Positions 37,159 to 47,347 of a stretch of DNA of 64,000 nucleotides are shown here, in pieces (the first letter of the stretch is position 1; every line of letters begins with the position of its first letter). The notes below the pieces were generated by a model. The model searched no databases, was not told the origin of the DNA, and worked only from the letters and a program-made list of their open reading frames with translations. A program made the position numbers and the translations under genes. The stretch lies in the NCBI RefSeq assembly GCF_002160765.1, contig NZ_NFLF01000003.1, forward strand, positions 124,001 through 188,000, written 5' to 3'. The DNA is from Lachnoclostridium sp. An138 (lineage in GTDB: Bacteria > Bacillota > Clostridia > Lachnospirales > Lachnospiraceae).

Positions 37159-38208
37159 ATGCTTGCATATACCTATGTGTCGAAAGGGGATTTCCGCCTG
37201 ATGGAAAAACCGGAGCCGGAGCTTCGGGACGGAAAGGATGCCATTGTAAGAGTGGAGCTGGCCAGCATCTGTACCAGCGATCTGCATATTAAGCATGGAG
37301 CCGTGCCCAGGGCGGTGCCGGGCATCACAGTGGGCCATGAAATGGTGGGGACCGTGGAGACGGTGGGCTCCGAAGTGACGAAGGTGAAGCCGGGAGACCG
37401 GGTGGCGGTCAACGTGGAGACTTTCTGCGGGACCTGTTTCTTCTGTAAGAGAGGCTATGTGAATAACTGTACCGATCCGGACGGCGGCTGGGCGCTGGGC
37501 TGCCGGATTGACGGCGGACAGGCAGAGTATGTCCGGGTTCCCCACGCGGATCAGGGCCTGACTATGATTCCGGAGGGCGTCTCTTTCGAGCAGGCTCTTT
37601 TTGTGGGGGATGTGCTGGCTACGGGTTTCTGGGCAGTGCGGATTTCGGAGATCCGGCCGGAGGACACGGTGCTGATACTGGGAGCGGGTCCCACGGGTAT
37701 CTGCACGCTGCTCTGTGCCAGACTGAAAGATCCGAAGAAACTCATCGTCTGTGAAAAAGACCAGGACAGACTGGCCTTTGTGCGGAAGCATTATCCGGAA
37801 GTGACAGCAGTTACGCCGGAAGAATTGCCGGAGACAGTCAAAAGATTCTGTCCCAACGGAGGGGCAGACGTGGTGCTGGAGGTGGCGGGGGCAAAGGGAA
37901 CCTTTGAGATGGCCTGGAAATACGCCCGTCCCAATGCTGTAGTCACGATCGTGGCGCTCTATGAGGAAGACCAGGTGCTGCCCCTTCCGCAGATGTACGG
38001 GAAAAATCTCACCTTCAAGACAGGCGGGGTGGACGGCTGTGACTGCGAGGAGATTCTTTCTCTGATTGCGGAGGGACGGCTGGATACGCTCCCGCTGATT
38101 ACCCACACTTATCCGCTGGAGCAGATCGAAGCAGCGTATGAGCTGTTTGAAAATAAAAAGGACCGTGTGATGAAAGTCGCGGTCAGATGTCAGCCAGAAG
38201 AAAGATAG
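37159..38208 (+). CDS. Zinc-dependent medium-chain alcohol dehydrogenase
   Basis: 349 residues. The catalytic zinc site shows as CTSDLH and GHEMVG, the structural zinc site as CGTCFFCKRGYVNNC, and the nucleotide fold as ILGAGPTGIC. Likely oxidises or reduces a secondary alcohol or polyol with NAD(P). The GHE glutamate and the CTSDLH pattern fit the threonine/sorbitol/isopropanol dehydrogenase branch. TAGGAGG sits nine bases before ATG 37159. Confidence 0.88.
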   Translation: MLAYTYVSKGDFRLMEKPEPELRDGKDAIVRVELASICTSDLHIKHGAVPRAVPGITVGHEMVGTVETVGSEVTKVKPGDRVAVNVETFCGTCFFCKRGYVNNCTDPDGGWALGCRIDGGQAEYVRVPHADQGLTMIPEGVSFEQALFVGDVLATGFWAVRISEIRPEDTVLILGAGPTGICTLLCARLKDPKKLIVCEKDQDRLAFVRKHYPEVTAVTPEELPETVKRFCPNGGADVVLEVAGAKGTFEMAWKYARPNAVVTIVALYEEDQVLPLPQMYGKNLTFKTGGVDGCDCEEILSLIAEGRLDTLPLITHTYPLEQIEAAYELFENKKDRVMKVAVRCQPEER

Positions 38209-38276
38209 CGCCGTCAAAAATGCCGCTCTGTCAAGGAATGCGGTATGCGATGGGGTGTGAGGGGAGGTACACACGG

Positions 38277-39710
38277 ATGAAAAAGAAAACAACGTTGTTC
38301 GCTGTAATATTGATTGCGGGTCTGGCTGCCGGCTGCGGCCAGACGCAGCAAGAGCCGGATCTTTCAGCTGCAGAAGAGACGGAGCAGATACAGGAAGATG
38401 GAGTTCAGGACGGAGAGACTGTGCCGGAAGGACAGGGTGGAGACGAGACTCCTGCTGAGGGATTTTCTTTCACAGATGTCGCAGACAGAGAATTTTATTT
38501 CAGCAGCGGAGCGGGCGGCTGGTATACGGTGCTCTATATTCATGAGGACGGCAGCTTTGACGGGCATTTCCAGGACAGTAATCTGGGTGATACGGGAGAG
38601 AACTATCCAAACGGAACGCTCTATTGCAGTGATTTCACCGGGCAGTTTACGGAGCCGGAAAAAGTGGATGATATGACTTACCGGTTTCAGATAGAATCCA
38701 TAGATTATCTGCGGAAAGGGGAAGAGGAAATCAGATACGGCGTTCTCTATTGCTATGGTGACGCGTATGGACTGGAAGGCGCAGAGGATCTGTATCTGTA
38801 TCTTCCCGGCTCGGAAATCGCCGGACTTCCGGAGGGGTACCGGAGCTGGGTGGGATATTATGATCTGGAAAGCACAGAGGAGACAGAACTTCCTTTCTAT
38901 GGGCTTTATAACGAAAAGGCGGAAGCGGGCTTTTCCAGTTCCACTCCAGTGAAGGAACCGTCTTTGGCGCCGGTCTGGGCGCGGCAGATAGAAAGAGAGG
39001 TTTCAGCAGCCCAGGCAGAGGCAGACAGGCTGGAGGAAGAGCTGCAGAACGCAGCAGCCCAGGCGGATATGAATGAAATATCCGGCCAAATCTATGCAGT
39101 GTGGGACAATGCGCTGAACACCATCTGGGAGATCCTGAAGGAGAATAAGGATGAAGAGTCCATGGAAACACTGACGGAAGAGGAGCGGTACTGGATCAGA
39201 AGAAAGGAAGAGACTGTACAGGAAGCCGGAGCGGAAGTGGAAGGCGGCAGCCTGTATTCTCTGGTGGTAAGCAGCAAAGCGGCAGATCTGACGCGGAAGC
39301 GGGTCTACGAGCTGGCGGCGGAGGCAGGCGCGCCGATGGATACGCAGCTCATTTATGACGGCCGGTACTTTGACGAAAGCATTTATCTGTACTGGGTCGG
39401 AGAGATTACGGATGCCTCATTACTGACCTACTGCGAAATCCTGATCAGGAATGTGACGGACACAAGCTTTGATTTTACAGTAAACGAGCTGGCGGCGGAG
39501 ACGGATGAAGGTCCCGAAATCCTTTCCGGCACGGCCCGGATTCAGGATAACGGAAAGGCTGCGGTCTATGAAGGGGAAGAGTTTACGCTGACCTTTCATT
39601 TTGAATCCGCTCCGGAGGTTTTTCCGAAGTATTTCACCGTAGAGGGATGGGATAAGCTGGAAGGAAAGACTTACATGAATAATAACATACCGGGCCATGA
39701 GTCAGGCTGA
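38277..39710 (+). CDS. Lipoprotein with LprI-like domain
   Basis: 477 residues. Signal peptide with lipobox LAAGC (Cys at residue 19), then an acidic linker. Residues about 90-215 are a beta-rich domain of unknown type. Residues about 235-345 (QAEADRLEEELQNAAAQADM ... LTEEERYWIRRKEE) look like the LprI/DUF1311 lysozyme-inhibitor-like fold, though the cysteines common there are absent. Anchored outside the membrane. GGGGAGG precedes the start. Function not established; a role in envelope protection would be a guess. Confidence 0.7.
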   Translation: MKKKTTLFAVILIAGLAAGCGQTQQEPDLSAAEETEQIQEDGVQDGETVPEGQGGDETPAEGFSFTDVADREFYFSSGAGGWYTVLYIHEDGSFDGHFQDSNLGDTGENYPNGTLYCSDFTGQFTEPEKVDDMTYRFQIESIDYLRKGEEEIRYGVLYCYGDAYGLEGAEDLYLYLPGSEIAGLPEGYRSWVGYYDLESTEETELPFYGLYNEKAEAGFSSSTPVKEPSLAPVWARQIEREVSAAQAEADRLEEELQNAAAQADMNEISGQIYAVWDNALNTIWEILKENKDEESMETLTEEERYWIRRKEETVQEAGAEVEGGSLYSLVVSSKAADLTRKRVYELAAEAGAPMDTQLIYDGRYFDESIYLYWVGEITDASLLTYCEILIRNVTDTSFDFTVNELAAETDEGPEILSGTARIQDNGKAAVYEGEEFTLTFHFESAPEVFPKYFTVEGWDKLEGKTYMNNNIPGHESG

Positions 39711-39942
39711 CATAAGACGGCGGGCTGCGGAACGGGAGTGCTTTTGATTTTCTGCCTGCTGCGGGCTGGGAGCTCCTTAGAGATAAAATGGAGGAATTTC
39801 CGTTATGATTTACGGTATCTGCGGCGGGAGACGCCGGTCCCGCGGCGCCTGCCAGGCAGGACAGGGCAGGATGGCAGACGCCTGCGAAGCTGTCTGCCTG
39901 CTGCATGCAGAAAATAAGAATCGTATATGAGAGGAAAAGCAA

Positions 39943-41271
39943 ATGGCACAGAACACAAGCAAAAATCTCAGAAACCAAATCATTTATTCCATCTATGTGC
40001 GCAATTACAGCGGGGAAGGGACCTTCGCGGCTGTGGAGCGGGATCTGGAGCGTATCCGGGATCTGGGGACGGATATCATCTGGCTGATGCCGGTTCATCC
40101 GCTCGGAGTGAAGAACAGGAAGGGAAGCCTGGGAAGTCCCTACGCAATCCGGAATTACAGGGAGATCAACCCGGAATTCGGCACGCTTCAGGATTTCCGG
40201 TCGCTGGTGGACCGGATTCATGAGCTGGGAATGAAGTGTATGATCGATGTGGTGTACAACCATACCTCACCGGATTCCTGGCTGGCGGAGCATCATCCGG
40301 AGTATTTCTACCGGAAGCCGGACGGAAAGATGGGAAACCGTGTAGGCGACTGGACGGATGTGGTGGATCTGGATTATGGAAACAGGGAGCTCTGGGATTA
40401 TCAGATCGAGACGCTGAAATACTGGGCGGAAATGGTGGACGGCTTCCGCTGTGATGTGGCGCCGCTGGTTCCGCTGGAGTTCTGGAAGAAGGCCAGGGAA
40501 GAAGTGGAAAAGGTAAGGCCGGACTGTATCTGGCTGGCGGAGTCCTCGGAGCCGGATTTCGTGCGGTGGCTCCGGAAGGCCGGCGTGCCGGTGCTTTCGG
40601 ATTCGGAGTGCTACCAGGCCTTCGATCTCTGCTATGATTATGATGTGTATCCGGCGTTCCGGGCTTATCTGAAGGGAGAGATGCCCTTGAGCGCCTATGC
40701 GGCCCAGCTGAATATGCAGGAATATATCTATCCGGACAATTATGTGAAGCTGCGTTTCCTGGAGAATCATGATCAGGCCAGAGCGAAATCCCTGATTATG
40801 GATGAGAGGGAGCTCCGGAACTGGACGGCTTTCTGCTATTTTCAGAAGGGAGCCACGCTGCTCTATGCAGGCCAGGAGACGGAGAATACGAACTGCCCCA
40901 GCTTGTTTGAAAAGGATACGGTGTCCTGGGATACGGGACACGATCTGACAGAGTTTATGCGGAGGCTGGCGGCAGTAAAGAAGAACCCGGTTATGGCAGA
41001 CGGGGCGTATTCCCTGAAGGCGCTGGACGGGCAGGACATTCTGACGGGCGCCTGGGAGGAGAGCTGCGGCAGGGAAGGCGGCACTCTGGAAGAAGCACGG
41101 GAAAACAGAAAAATCCGGCTGGCGGGAATTTTCAGTCTCAAAGGCAGGGCTGCGGAGGTGGAGACAGATCTTCCGGACGGCACATACTGCAACTGCGTGG
41201 ACGGCACGGAGGTGCAGGTGAAGGGAGGGAAGCTGATCTGCCAGGGGGAACCGATGATTCTGGAATGCTGA
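39943..41271 (+). CDS. GH13 alpha-glucan hydrolase, cytoplasmic
   Basis: 442 residues without signal peptide. The GH13 motifs are IDVVYNH, DGFRCDVAP with nucleophile D171, LAESSE with acid/base E200, and LENHDQ with D277. The short beta-domain and NYREINPEFGT insert fit maltogenic/oligo-glucosidase-like enzymes that act on imported maltodextrins. An ABC sugar importer begins 185 bp downstream on the same strand with its own promoter, which supports this role. Exact bond specificity is not readable. Confidence 0.88.
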   Translation: MAQNTSKNLRNQIIYSIYVRNYSGEGTFAAVERDLERIRDLGTDIIWLMPVHPLGVKNRKGSLGSPYAIRNYREINPEFGTLQDFRSLVDRIHELGMKCMIDVVYNHTSPDSWLAEHHPEYFYRKPDGKMGNRVGDWTDVVDLDYGNRELWDYQIETLKYWAEMVDGFRCDVAPLVPLEFWKKAREEVEKVRPDCIWLAESSEPDFVRWLRKAGVPVLSDSECYQAFDLCYDYDVYPAFRAYLKGEMPLSAYAAQLNMQEYIYPDNYVKLRFLENHDQARAKSLIMDERELRNWTAFCYFQKGATLLYAGQETENTNCPSLFEKDTVSWDTGHDLTEFMRRLAAVKKNPVMADGAYSLKALDGQDILTGAWEESCGREGGTLEEARENRKIRLAGIFSLKGRAAEVETDLPDGTYCNCVDGTEVQVKGGKLICQGEPMILEC

Positions 41272-41338
41272 TCTGCCGTTGAGAACGAGCGGACAGCGGC
41301 AGGAAAGCGGACAGGAATGTTAAATTTTTGCCGATCCC

Positions 41339-41367
41339 TTGAGAATTACAGGAAGAAACGCTATAAT
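41339..41367 (+). promoter_or_regulatory. Promoter of the sugar ABC importer operon
   Basis: TTGAGA (41339-41344), 17-bp spacer, TATAAT (41362-41367). The leader contains a GCGCCGG (41396-41402)/CCGGCGC (41432-41438) dyad. Confidence 0.75.
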
Positions 41368-41456
41368 TGTAACCAGAGATTTATCAGCAGGAACGGCGCC
41401 GGCGCAGAATGGTCCGCAGAAGGCTTGTGCACCGGCGCTGAAATGGAGTTAAGACA

Positions 41457-42548
41457 ATGAAAATAGTATTGCAGAATCTGACAAAGACGTTTCCGGGCCG
41501 GGGCAGGAAGGCTCAGAACGATGTGACCGCGGTGGATGATCTTTCCTGCGAGATACCGGACGGGGAGCTGATAGCCCTGCTTGGGCCCTCCGGCTGCGGA
41601 AAGAGCACCACGCTGAACCTGCTCTGCGGTTTGGAAAATCCCACCTCCGGCAGAATTTTTTTCGGTGAGGATGATATTACCGATCTGCCGCCGGAGCTTC
41701 GGGGTGTCGGCATGGTATTTCAGAACTATGCCCTTTATCCTCATATGACGGTGAGACAGAATATTCTCTTTCCCATGGAGAATCTGAAGGGAAAGGAGAG
41801 ACTGTCAAAAGAAGAGATGCAGAAGCGGGCGGAGGAGACGGCGCGCCTGGTTCAGATCGAAGAGCTGATGGACCGGAAGCCCAGAGAGCTTTCCGGCGGC
41901 CAGCAGCAGCGCGTGGCTATTGCCCGCGCCCTGGTGAAGATGCCCAGAGTCCTTCTTCTGGACGAGCCGCTGTCGAATCTGGATGCCCGTCTCCGCCTGC
42001 AGACCCGGGAGGAGATACGGAAAATTCAGAAGAAGACGGGGATTACCACGGTTTTCGTAACCCATGACCAGGATGAGGCCATGAGTATTTCGGATCGGAT
42101 TGCGGTCATGCGCCTGGGTGTGCTGATGCAGATGGGAAGGCCCCAGGAGGTCTATGACAATCCGGCGAACCTGTTCGTGGCGAAGTTCCTCGGCACGCCT
42201 CCCATCAACGTCTTTGAGGGAAGAGTCCGGGACGGCCGGCTTTACATCGGGGATGAGGCAGTATTTTCCGCGGAGGGCGTTCCCGATCAGGAAGTCTGGG
42301 CCGGCGTGCGGCCGGAAGGATTTCTGCTGCAGGAGGACGGCCCCTTGACCTGTGAGCTGAACCGCGTGGAGATCATGGGCCGGGATATCAGTATTATTTC
42401 CAGCCATAAAGCCTGCGCGGCGCAGGCCGTACGATCGATTATCACGGCGGAGACCAGTGTAAATACAGCTGCCCGTTCAGTCCGGTTTGCATTGAAACCG
42501 GGCAAGGTATTCCTGTTCCACAAAGAGACAGAAGAAAGAATTTTGTAA
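41457..42548 (+). CDS. Sugar ABC transporter ATPase (MsmK/UgpC type)
   Basis: 363 residues: Walker A GPSGCGKST, signature LSGGQQQRVAIA, Walker B LLLDEPLSNLD and H-loop VTHDQ, followed by a TOBE-type C-terminal domain from about residue 235. This is the CUT1 importer ATPase class. Unlike many Firmicutes that share one distant MsmX ATPase, here it is encoded with its permeases. Confidence 0.93.
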   Translation: MKIVLQNLTKTFPGRGRKAQNDVTAVDDLSCEIPDGELIALLGPSGCGKSTTLNLLCGLENPTSGRIFFGEDDITDLPPELRGVGMVFQNYALYPHMTVRQNILFPMENLKGKERLSKEEMQKRAEETARLVQIEELMDRKPRELSGGQQQRVAIARALVKMPRVLLLDEPLSNLDARLRLQTREEIRKIQKKTGITTVFVTHDQDEAMSISDRIAVMRLGVLMQMGRPQEVYDNPANLFVAKFLGTPPINVFEGRVRDGRLYIGDEAVFSAEGVPDQEVWAGVRPEGFLLQEDGPLTCELNRVEIMGRDISIISSHKACAAQAVRSIITAETSVNTAARSVRFALKPGKVFLFHKETEERIL

Positions 42549-42661
42549 CTGAGGGTACGGAACAGCCACAGGATTTTTTAATTTCCCGTCCGGGTCTGCA
42601 AAGACGGAACAGCAGCAGGTTTTTTGTCCCGGGCGCCAGAAAGGAAAAGGAAACGGATGTT

Positions 42662-43552
42662 ATGAATGCAAACAGCAAAAAGGCCTGGCTTTATCTTCTG
42701 CCTGCCACATTATTTCTTGTGTTTTTCCTGGTATATCCGCTGATCGACGTGTTTGTCTACTCGGTGGAGGAAGGATATAATTTCGCGTCGCAGACATATT
42801 TCGGCACAGGGCTTTATAATTTTTCCTATGTCCTGCATGATCCGTATTTTCTGCAGGCAGTGAAAAATACTTTTATTCTGGTGATTATCACAGTGCCGGT
42901 TTCCACCGGGCTGGCGCTTCTGATTTCGGTTGGATTAAGCTCCATCAAACCTCTTCGGGAGCTTTACCAGACCGTGTACTTTCTGCCCTATGTGACGAAT
43001 ACGCTGGCGGTGGGCCTTGTGTTTATGATTCTGTTTCAGAAGACGGAGTATACGGATGGTCTGGTGAATCTGCTGATCAGCTGGTTCGGCGGCGGAACGG
43101 TGGATTTCATTGACGGGCCGTACTGGGCGAAGATGTTTGTACTCTGTTTCTATACCGTCTGGGTGGTCATGCCCTTTAAGATTCTGGTGCTGACCAGCGC
43201 GCTGGCTTCCGTGAATCAGGATTATTACCGGGCGGCCAGGGTGGACGGAACGCCCCGGCTCCGGGTGTTTACAAAGATTACGCTGCCGATGATTTCGCCG
43301 ATGATTTTCTATCTTGTGATTACAGGTTTTATCGGAGCTTTCAAGGCCTACAGCGACGCGGTGGCGCTGTTTGGCACGGACCTGAACGCGGCCGGAATGA
43401 ATACGATTGTGGGTTATGTCTATGACATGCTGTATGGAGACAGCGGCGGATATCCCTCCTATGCGTCCGCGGCGGCGGTGATTCTGTTTGCCATCGTGCT
43501 GACAATCACCTGCATCAATCTTCTGGTCAGCAGAAAACGGGTGGAAGTTTAA
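42662..43552 (+). CDS. Sugar ABC transporter permease 1 (MalF/UgpA type)
   Basis: 296 residues, six membrane helices. The EAA loop, where the ATPase docks, reads DYYRAARVDGTPRLRVFTKI, with the C-terminal half of the consensus intact. Second gene of the importer operon. Confidence 0.92.
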   Translation: MNANSKKAWLYLLPATLFLVFFLVYPLIDVFVYSVEEGYNFASQTYFGTGLYNFSYVLHDPYFLQAVKNTFILVIITVPVSTGLALLISVGLSSIKPLRELYQTVYFLPYVTNTLAVGLVFMILFQKTEYTDGLVNLLISWFGGGTVDFIDGPYWAKMFVLCFYTVWVVMPFKILVLTSALASVNQDYYRAARVDGTPRLRVFTKITLPMISPMIFYLVITGFIGAFKAYSDAVALFGTDLNAAGMNTIVGYVYDMLYGDSGGYPSYASAAAVILFAIVLTITCINLLVSRKRVEV

Positions 43553-43607
43553 GAGTTACTGATGAAATGAGGTACGAGTGAACAGTAACGTTTGAGAGGG
43601 ATAGAAC

Positions 43608-44543
43608 ATGGAACGACAAGCTGAGTTTGAGAAAGCCGGCCTCGGAAAAGGCCGGGATGAGAACCCTGGCTCCGGGCGGGCGGAATATGAAAGAATACAG
43701 AAGAAGGCAGGCAGGAGAAACCGGATAAGGAAAGCTCTGACCTATACGGGGTTGAGCGTCTGGGCGCTGATTGTGCTCTTTCCGTTCTACTGGATGCTTC
43801 TGACATCGGTAAAGAGCTACGGCGCGTACAACGCGGAGCATGTCCCGTCTTTCTTTACCCTGTCGCCGACCATTCAGAATTATATTGACGCGTTTACGCA
43901 GGTGCCGCTGGGCGGTTATCTGATGAACACGGTGATTTTTGCCCTGCTGACCACCCTGCTGATGGTAGTTGTAAGCGTTTTGGCGGCGTATGCCTTCGCC
44001 AGGTTGGAATTTCGGGGGAAAAACCTGCTTTTTACGCTGTTTCTTTCTATGATGATGATTCCCAGCGAGCTGGTGGTGATCACCAATTTCGTGACAGTGA
44101 CCAATCTGGATCTGAGAAATACGTTTGCGGGACTGGTGCTGCCGTCGGTGACCTCGGTGTTTTACATTTATCTGCTGAAAGAAAATTTTGAACAGGTGCC
44201 GGACGAGCTTTACCGGGCAGCCAAGGTGGACGGGACCTCTGATTTGAAATATCTCCTGAAGGTTATGGTCCCCATCTGCAGGCCAACCATCGTCACGGTT
44301 ACGATTCTGAAGATTATTGAGTGCTGGAACTCTTATGTATGGCCAAGACTCATCACCGATGATCCGGCCTATTATCTGGTTTCAAACGGAATCCAGGAGA
44401 TCCGGGAGAATGGCTTTGGCCGTGAGAATATTCCGGCCATGATGGCGGCTGTGGTAGTCATTTCCGTGCCGCTTATCATTCTGTTCCTGGTATTCCGGAA
44501 GAAGATTATGGAAGGCGTGTCAAGAGGAGGAATGAAGGGATGA
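43608..44543 (+). CDS. Sugar ABC transporter permease 2 (MalG/UgpE type)
   Basis: 311 residues, six membrane helices after a charged 40-residue N-terminal extension. EAA loop PDELYRAAKVDGTSDLKYLL. Overlaps the binding-protein gene by four bases (ATGA). Confidence 0.92.
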   Translation: MERQAEFEKAGLGKGRDENPGSGRAEYERIQKKAGRRNRIRKALTYTGLSVWALIVLFPFYWMLLTSVKSYGAYNAEHVPSFFTLSPTIQNYIDAFTQVPLGGYLMNTVIFALLTTLLMVVVSVLAAYAFARLEFRGKNLLFTLFLSMMMIPSELVVITNFVTVTNLDLRNTFAGLVLPSVTSVFYIYLLKENFEQVPDELYRAAKVDGTSDLKYLLKVMVPICRPTIVTVTILKIIECWNSYVWPRLITDDPAYYLVSNGIQEIRENGFGRENIPAMMAAVVVISVPLIILFLVFRKKIMEGVSRGGMKG

Positions 44544-46144
44544 GAAAGCCTGGGAAAGGAATTGCGGCGCTTGCGGGCCTCGGCCTTATGTGCCTGGCGC
44601 TTCTTTCCGGCTGCCACGGACAGAGAGAGCAGGCCGCTTTCGCGGTGCCGGAGAGTTTTGACACCTCCAGAGATTATGAGATTACATTCTGGGCGAAAAA
44701 CGATACGAATATCAATCAGACAGAGATCTATAAGCAGGCGATCGCCGACTTTCAGGAGCTGTACCCGAATATTACGGTGAATCTGCGCCTTTATACGGAT
44801 TACGGCGATATCTATAATGACGTCATCACAAACATTTCCACGGGAACGACGCCGGACGTGTGCATCACCTATCCGGACCATATCGCGACTTATATGACAG
44901 GGGAAAACGTGGTGGTCCCGCTGGATGATCTGTTTGCGGATGAAAAATACGGTCTGGGTGGAAGCGAGCTTTTGTTTGACGGACCCACACAGGAGGAGAT
45001 TGTGCCTCAATTCCTGGAAGAGTGCTCCATCGAAGGCGCTTATTACGCGGTGCCCTACATGCGTTCCACAGAAGCCTGCTATATCAATAAAACATACGTA
45101 GAGGCGCTGGGCTACACGCTGCCGGAGACGCTGACCTGGGATTTTATCTGGGAGGTGTCGGAGGCTGCCACGGAGAAGAATGCGGATGGCACCTATAAGC
45201 TGAACGGCGGAGACGTCATGATTCCCTTTATCTACAAGTCCACGGACAACATGATGATTCAAATGCTGAAGCAGCAGGGGGCAGGCTACTCCACGGAGAC
45301 AGGCGATATACAGATTTTCAACAATACGACGGAAGAGATTCTCTATACGGCGGCAGAGCATACGGCAAGCGGAGCCTTTTCCACGTTCAAGATCTCCGGT
45401 TATCCTGCCAATTTCCTGAACGCGGGCCAGTGCGTCTTCGCCATTGACTCCACGGCGGGAGCCACCTGGATGGGAAGCGACGCGCCTCTGGTGGATATTG
45501 CGGAAGAAGCTCTGGTGGATTTTGAGATCGATGTCATGGAGATTCCTCAGTACGATCCGGAGAATCCTCAGATGATTTCTCAGGGGCCGTCCATCTGTAT
45601 TTTCAATAAAGAAGACCCCCAGGAGGTTCTGGCTTCCTGGCTGTTCACCCAGTATCTTTTGAGCAATGAGGTGCAGATCGCCTATGCGCAGACGGAGGGC
45701 TATGTGCCCGTTACGACAAAGGCGCAGAACTCGGAGAAATACCAGGACTATCTCTCCCGCGCAGGGGAGGATGACGATACCTATTATGAGGTAAAGATCA
45801 AGGCGTCCCAGATTCTTCTGGATCATATGGACGATACCTTTACCACTCCGGTATTCAACGGTTCCACGTCTCTCCGCGACGCGGCGGGGCAGCTCATCGA
45901 GGAAGTGACGAAATCTGTCCGCAGAAAGGAGACGGTGGATGAGTCCTATATGGAAAATCTGTATGCGGAGGTTCAGGCTCTCTACCGATTGAATGAATAT
46001 GGCGGTCCGGCCGGCGGCAAGGTGGATCTGGGTCCTCTGCCCGGAACAGCGAAGGCGCTGCTGGGGGCGCTGGCGGCTGCCTGGGTACTGATCCTGCTGT
46101 ATCTCGCGAGGGAAGGAATGAGAAAACGCGGAAGAAGGCGCTGA
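44540..46144 (+). CDS. Sugar-binding lipoprotein with C-terminal membrane helix
   Basis: 534 residues, longer than typical cluster-B binding proteins. Lipobox LLSGC follows a short signal peptide. Residues about 40-470 are the two-lobed binding fold (ITFWAKNDTNINQTEIYKQ and YPDHIATYMTGENVVVPLDD). The end is unusual: after GGKVDLGPLPGTAK comes a hydrophobic helix (LGALAAAWVLILLYLA) and a basic tail RKRGRRR, as in a membrane anchor with a cytoplasmic stop-transfer. It may be held at both ends. Ligand is probably an alpha-glucan oligosaccharide, judging from the upstream GH13 gene. Confidence 0.9.
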   Translation: MRKPGKGIAALAGLGLMCLALLSGCHGQREQAAFAVPESFDTSRDYEITFWAKNDTNINQTEIYKQAIADFQELYPNITVNLRLYTDYGDIYNDVITNISTGTTPDVCITYPDHIATYMTGENVVVPLDDLFADEKYGLGGSELLFDGPTQEEIVPQFLEECSIEGAYYAVPYMRSTEACYINKTYVEALGYTLPETLTWDFIWEVSEAATEKNADGTYKLNGGDVMIPFIYKSTDNMMIQMLKQQGAGYSTETGDIQIFNNTTEEILYTAAEHTASGAFSTFKISGYPANFLNAGQCVFAIDSTAGATWMGSDAPLVDIAEEALVDFEIDVMEIPQYDPENPQMISQGPSICIFNKEDPQEVLASWLFTQYLLSNEVQIAYAQTEGYVPVTTKAQNSEKYQDYLSRAGEDDDTYYEVKIKASQILLDHMDDTFTTPVFNGSTSLRDAAGQLIEEVTKSVRRKETVDESYMENLYAEVQALYRLNEYGGPAGGKVDLGPLPGTAKALLGALAAAWVLILLYLAREGMRKRGRRR

Positions 46145-46210
46145 TTTCCGGCAGGCTGTTTGCGGCGGAATATCTGCGGAATATCTGCCGGCTTGTTTGC
46201 GGCGGAATTG

Positions 46211-46238
46211 TTGACTTCTTTGAAAATTCGATTATAAT
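46211..46238 (+). promoter_or_regulatory. Promoter of the 46350 lipoprotein gene
   Basis: TTGACT (46211-46216), 16-bp spacer, TATAAT (46233-46238). Confidence 0.75.
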
Positions 46239-46349
46239 AAAATTGTGCGTTTTCAAAGGCAGAGCCGGACAGCAGTCGGATTTCCGTCCGGTTCCGGCAG
46301 AAGAAAGCGCCGTTACTGTAGGAGATACAAAGTGAAAAGGAGAATTATT

Positions 46350-47198
46350 ATGAAAAAGAGTTTATGTGCAGTTCTGGTTCTTTCCATGACACTGGCTCTG
46401 GCCGGATGCGCCGGACAGGCTGGCAGCACGGCTGAGACTGAGACCACAGAGGAGAGCGCCGCTGCAGAGACGACGGAAGAGACTGCAGAGACAGAAGAGG
46501 CAGCAGAAGACACAGAAGCTTCTGCGGAAGAGACGGCTCCGGCAGAGGTTATGACCCATGAGGAGTATATGGCAGCAGATCTGGACAGCCAGGTGACAGT
46601 AGAGTCTTATGTTCAGGCAACCCAGTCCTGGTGGGATGATAACGGACAGGGAAAGATCACGGTTTACGCTCAGAGCGAGGACGGCGCGTATTTCTTCTAT
46701 GAGCTGGCATGTACAGAAGAAGATGCTGCGAAGCTGACTCCGGGAACCAAGATCCGCGTGACCGGATACAAGTCTGAGTGGTCCGGAGAAGTGGAGATCA
46801 TGGACGGCACCTTTGAGTTTGTAGATGATGGAGAAGAATTTATCGCAGAGCCTGTGGATGTGACAGAGCTTCTGGGAACCGATGAGCTCATCAATCATCA
46901 GAATGAGTTCGTATCTTTCACAGGCCTGACTGTAGAGCCGGCTGCGGAGGGAAGCGACGCAGCGTTCCTGTACAGCTATGATGGTTCCGGTTCAGACGGA
47001 GACGACCTGTATTTTAACGCTTCTTATAATGGACAGACGTATACCTTTACGGTAGAGTCTTATCTGTGTGACAATACGACGGATGTGTATAATACGGTAG
47101 AGGCGCTGGAGATTGGCCAGACCATCGATATGCAGGGCTTCCTGTACTGGTATGAGGGCGTAAATCCGCATATCACAATGGTGACTGTAGCAGAGTAA
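46350..47198 (+). CDS. Lipoprotein with possible OB-fold domains
   Basis: 282 residues. Signal peptide and lipobox LALAGC (Cys at residue 20), then a 50-residue Thr/Glu/Ala-rich linker, then two beta-rich segments (VESYVQATQSWWDDNGQGKI and EFVSFTGLTVEPAAEGSD) that look like nucleic-acid-binding-type OB folds found in secreted proteins. AAAAGGAG precedes ATG 46350. Extracellular, function unknown. Confidence 0.75.
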   Translation: MKKSLCAVLVLSMTLALAGCAGQAGSTAETETTEESAAAETTEETAETEEAAEDTEASAEETAPAEVMTHEEYMAADLDSQVTVESYVQATQSWWDDNGQGKITVYAQSEDGAYFFYELACTEEDAAKLTPGTKIRVTGYKSEWSGEVEIMDGTFEFVDDGEEFIAEPVDVTELLGTDELINHQNEFVSFTGLTVEPAAEGSDAAFLYSYDGSGSDGDDLYFNASYNGQTYTFTVESYLCDNTTDVYNTVEALEIGQTIDMQGFLYWYEGVNPHITMVTVAE

Positions 47199-47260
47199 AA
47201 GAACAGCTGTAACAGCAGCGGGGAATAAGTAAAAAGTAACGAATAGCAAGTAAGTGACAG

Positions 47261-47319
47261 AAAACTGCCGCAGGCATGCTTTCCGGGAAATTGGGAAAGC
47301 ATGTTCTGCGGCAGTTTTT
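47261..47319. terminator. Bidirectional intrinsic terminator
   Basis: AAAACTGCCGCAG (47261-47273) pairs with CTGCGGCAGTTTT (to 47318), with inner CATGCTTTCC/GGGAAAGCATG. T tract on both strands; ends both convergent lipoprotein genes. Confidence 0.9.
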
Positions 47320-47347
47320 ATATAACGCAGTGTTCTGCGCGCAGATC

